Source: Bacteroidota bacterium (GTDB lineage Bacteria > Bacteroidota > Bacteroidia > Chitinophagales > Chitinophagaceae). Taken from it: a stretch of DNA of 7,462 nucleotides. The notes under the pieces are model-generated. The model had not been told where the DNA came from and ran no database searches. It saw only the letters and a list, made by a program, of their open reading frames with translations. Position numbers and translations under genes: made by a program. Location of the stretch: positions 1 to 7,462 of the forward strand of contig JAEZEI010000081.1 of the NCBI GenBank assembly GCA_023417815.1. The letters are read 5' to 3'. Shown here one piece after another: positions 6,132 through 7,462 of this stretch; the first letter of the stretch is position 1, and each line of letters begins with the position of its first letter.

Positions 6132-6141
6132 AACCAATCCA

Positions 6142-6158
6142 TATTCGTTTTATGAATA
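6142..6158. promoter_or_regulatory. palindromic operator-like site
   Basis: TATTC (6142-6146) and GAATA (6154-6158) form an inverted repeat over 7 bases, a layout compatible with a LysR-type T-N11-A box. It lies between the two candidate promoters of the downstream gene. Confidence 0.3.
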
Positions 6159-6186
6159 GCACACCAAACCTTTTGACATTGCTTTA

Positions 6187-6205
6187 GATCACAGGCAGCG
6201 TGATC
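6187..6205. promoter_or_regulatory. palindromic operator-like site GATCAC-N7-GTGATC
   Basis: GATCAC (6187-6192) and GTGATC (6200-6205) are perfect inverted copies over 7 bases. The site sits 38-56 bases before the MmgE/PrpD start and would overlap the -10 region set by TTGACA at 6173-6178. It is a good candidate for a dimeric repressor such as a GntR-type protein. The regulator is not in the window. Confidence 0.4.
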
Positions 6206-6242
6206 ATTGCCGCAATCCGAAACACATTGCGATTGCCCTGTA

Positions 6243-7462
6243 ATGACCACCGCAAACTCAACTCATCAGTACGCCGCTTTCTTTTCCTCCCTGTCGCTTG
6301 CGGCAATACCGCAAGACGTACAGCGCCTGGGCAAGCTGCTGATTCTCGATACGCTTGGTTGTATGGCCGCCGGCGCGCGCACCGCGCACGCCGACAAGAT
6401 CAAGCAGATCGCCATGTTGTTCGCGGGCCCCGGCGAGGTGTCTCAGGCCGGCCTGGATCAGTTGCAAGGTGCAGTACGCGCGGCCTACGTCAACGCCCGG
6501 CTCGCCAATCTGCTCGACTTCGATGAGACATATCCTGTCGGTGTCCACTTCGGAATCGCGGCTGTCATCGCGGCGGTCGCTGGCGTACAGGTGCGTCAAG
6601 AAAACATGGGTCAAGTGCTTTGTGCTGCCATCGCCGGGTATGAAGCGGGCGCCCGCATGGCCTCCGCCGTTGGCCCGATGATGACTGTCACCGATGGCGC
6701 GGTTACCGGCTTCTCTCGCGTGTGGGGTGTCGCTGCTCCCGTCGTCATTGCAGCATGCGTGGCCTATGGGCATGCGCTGAAAATCACTCCCCAGGTACTG
6801 CACCAGGCCCTGGGTATCGCAGGCTCCAACATTCCACTTCCCATTGGCAGCAAGTGGTCCGAGGCCACGCACTTGCCCGACGTCAAATACTGTGATGCCG
6901 GGTGGTGCACGGTCACGGCGATCCACGGGGTGCACAGTGCATTGGCCGGCTTGACCGGATTCGAGGACATCCTTGAAGGTGAATCGGGTATACCTGAAGC
7001 GTATAGTGCCGTCATGGCCGACCCGGCACAGTTACATCGGGGTCTGGGCCAGCGCTGGCACCTGCCAGACCTGACATTCAAGCCGTGGCCCAGTTGCCGC
7101 TTCATGCACGCGCCCATGAGCGCACTCAAACGACTGTTGACCCGGCATGGCGTGAAACCGTCCGAGATCGATGAGATCGTTGTCTATACCGGTCCGCTGG
7201 CAAACTCCGCACGCTTTCGCAACAGCGCGCCACGAACATTTTCAGGCTATCAGTTCAGTTATGCCCATGCCTGCGCAATGCTGGCGATGAATGTGCCCGC
7301 TGGAGCGGACTGGTTCGACGAAGCGATAGCAGAGTCGGACATTGCGCTCGGACTGCGATCCAAAGTTCGTATCGAGTATCTGGATGCGGCCAGTGGCTTT
7401 GCACGTCATATGGTTGATAACCAGATTCGAGTCATGCCCGGCGCTGCCCGCGTGCGTTCCGC
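6243..7462 (+). CDS. MmgE/PrpD family protein, 3' end cut by the window
   Basis: The frame is open for 406 codons from ATG 6243 to the window edge; the family is usually about 450-480 residues, so roughly 50-70 are missing. Family marks are 'LDTLGCMAAG' (35-44), 'AYVNARLANLLDFDETY' (81-97), H102, and 'KPWPSCRFMHA' (280-290), which corresponds to the family's K-x-x-P-x-C...H segment. Members include 2-methylcitrate dehydratase (PrpD) and cis-aconitate decarboxylase, soluble enzymes acting on small carboxylic acids. No prp genes are adjacent, so the substrate cannot be given. The frame is open upstream only to a stop at 6201-6203. No good ribosome binding site precedes ATG 6243, but the N-terminal alignment suits the family. 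High G+C in third codon positions contrasts with the island genes, so this is probably chromosomal. Confidence 0.9.
   Translation, partial: MTTANSTHQYAAFFSSLSLAAIPQDVQRLGKLLILDTLGCMAAGARTAHADKIKQIAMLFAGPGEVSQAGLDQLQGAVRAAYVNARLANLLDFDETYPVGVHFGIAAVIAAVAGVQVRQENMGQVLCAAIAGYEAGARMASAVGPMMTVTDGAVTGFSRVWGVAAPVVIAACVAYGHALKITPQVLHQALGIAGSNIPLPIGSKWSEATHLPDVKYCDAGWCTVTAIHGVHSALAGLTGFEDILEGESGIPEAYSAVMADPAQLHRGLGQRWHLPDLTFKPWPSCRFMHAPMSALKRLLTRHGVKPSEIDEIVVYTGPLANSARFRNSAPRTFSGYQFSYAHACAMLAMNVPAGADWFDEAIAESDIALGLRSKVRIEYLDAASGFARHMVDNQIRVMPGAARVRS

Noticed and set aside
5809..6162. 117-codon minus-strand frame in the junction stretch
   Set aside because: No recognisable domain, unusual composition, no ribosome binding site seen, and overlapping frames of similar length on the same strand; probably chance or decayed DNA.
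6200..6526. 108-codon plus-strand frame overlapping the start of the MmgE/PrpD gene
   Set aside because: Arginine-rich shifted reading of the true frame, which begins at 6243 and carries the family motifs.
6258..6935. 225-codon minus-strand frame opposite the MmgE/PrpD gene
   Set aside because: It is a shadow of a GC-rich gene on the plus strand, which has clear family motifs throughout; the minus reading has none.
1..7462. CRISPR array
   Set aside because: No regularly spaced repeats of 23-45 bases are visible anywhere in the window.

Overview
The window looks like the right-hand end of a genomic island plus the chromosome next to it, probably from a betaproteobacterium (Burkholderiales/Alcaligenaceae-like). 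This taxonomic guess is inference. It rests on a GC-rich MmgE/PrpD-family gene at the right end and on a tRNA-Leu 3' fragment of proteobacterial type. The genes left of the fragment are visibly richer in A+T than the MmgE/PrpD gene.

Layout. Positions 1-345 have no convincing gene. They hold a GC-rich stretch with several strong hairpins, then an A-rich leader. At 349-573 is a small VbhA-like antitoxin carrying a Fic-inhibitory motif, with no Fic toxin beside it. From about 710 to 5326 runs a same-strand cluster of four genes. These are a DUF4297/Cap4-type nuclease with a C-terminal adaptor region, a small 'middle component', an SMC/Rad50-like ABC ATPase with a central four-cysteine ribbon, and a 287-residue helical protein I do not firmly recognise. 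The first three are joined by ATGA stop/start overlaps. Their content and order match the ABC three-component (ABC-3C) conflict systems and the Lamassu-Cap4 type (LmuA-LmuC-LmuB; DdmABC in Vibrio). The fourth gene starts 38 bases later, at GTG, behind a very strong ribosome binding site.

From 5327 to 5520 there are no genes but clustered direct and inverted repeats. They end at the 3' half of a tRNA-Leu(CAA) gene (5522-5570) whose 5' half is missing. This is the expected scar of integration into a tRNA gene, so it is read as the island's attachment site, with the repeats as possible integrase arm sites. The integrase would lie beyond position 1.

From 5571 to 6242 is a gene-poor stretch with no intact gene. 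It holds a cluster of GGACA/TGTCC repeats that may be an insertion-sequence remnant, then operator- and promoter-like sites. At 6243 an MmgE/PrpD-family gene begins and runs off the right edge.

How the genes may work together (inference from family knowledge): the ABC ATPase and middle component would sense foreign DNA structures or ends and hold the nuclease inactive until triggered. The nuclease would then cleave DNA, giving plasmid or phage defence by abortive infection. The fourth protein is the least explained part. It has an R-x4-H motif like that of HEPN ribonucleases and could be a second effector or a regulator.
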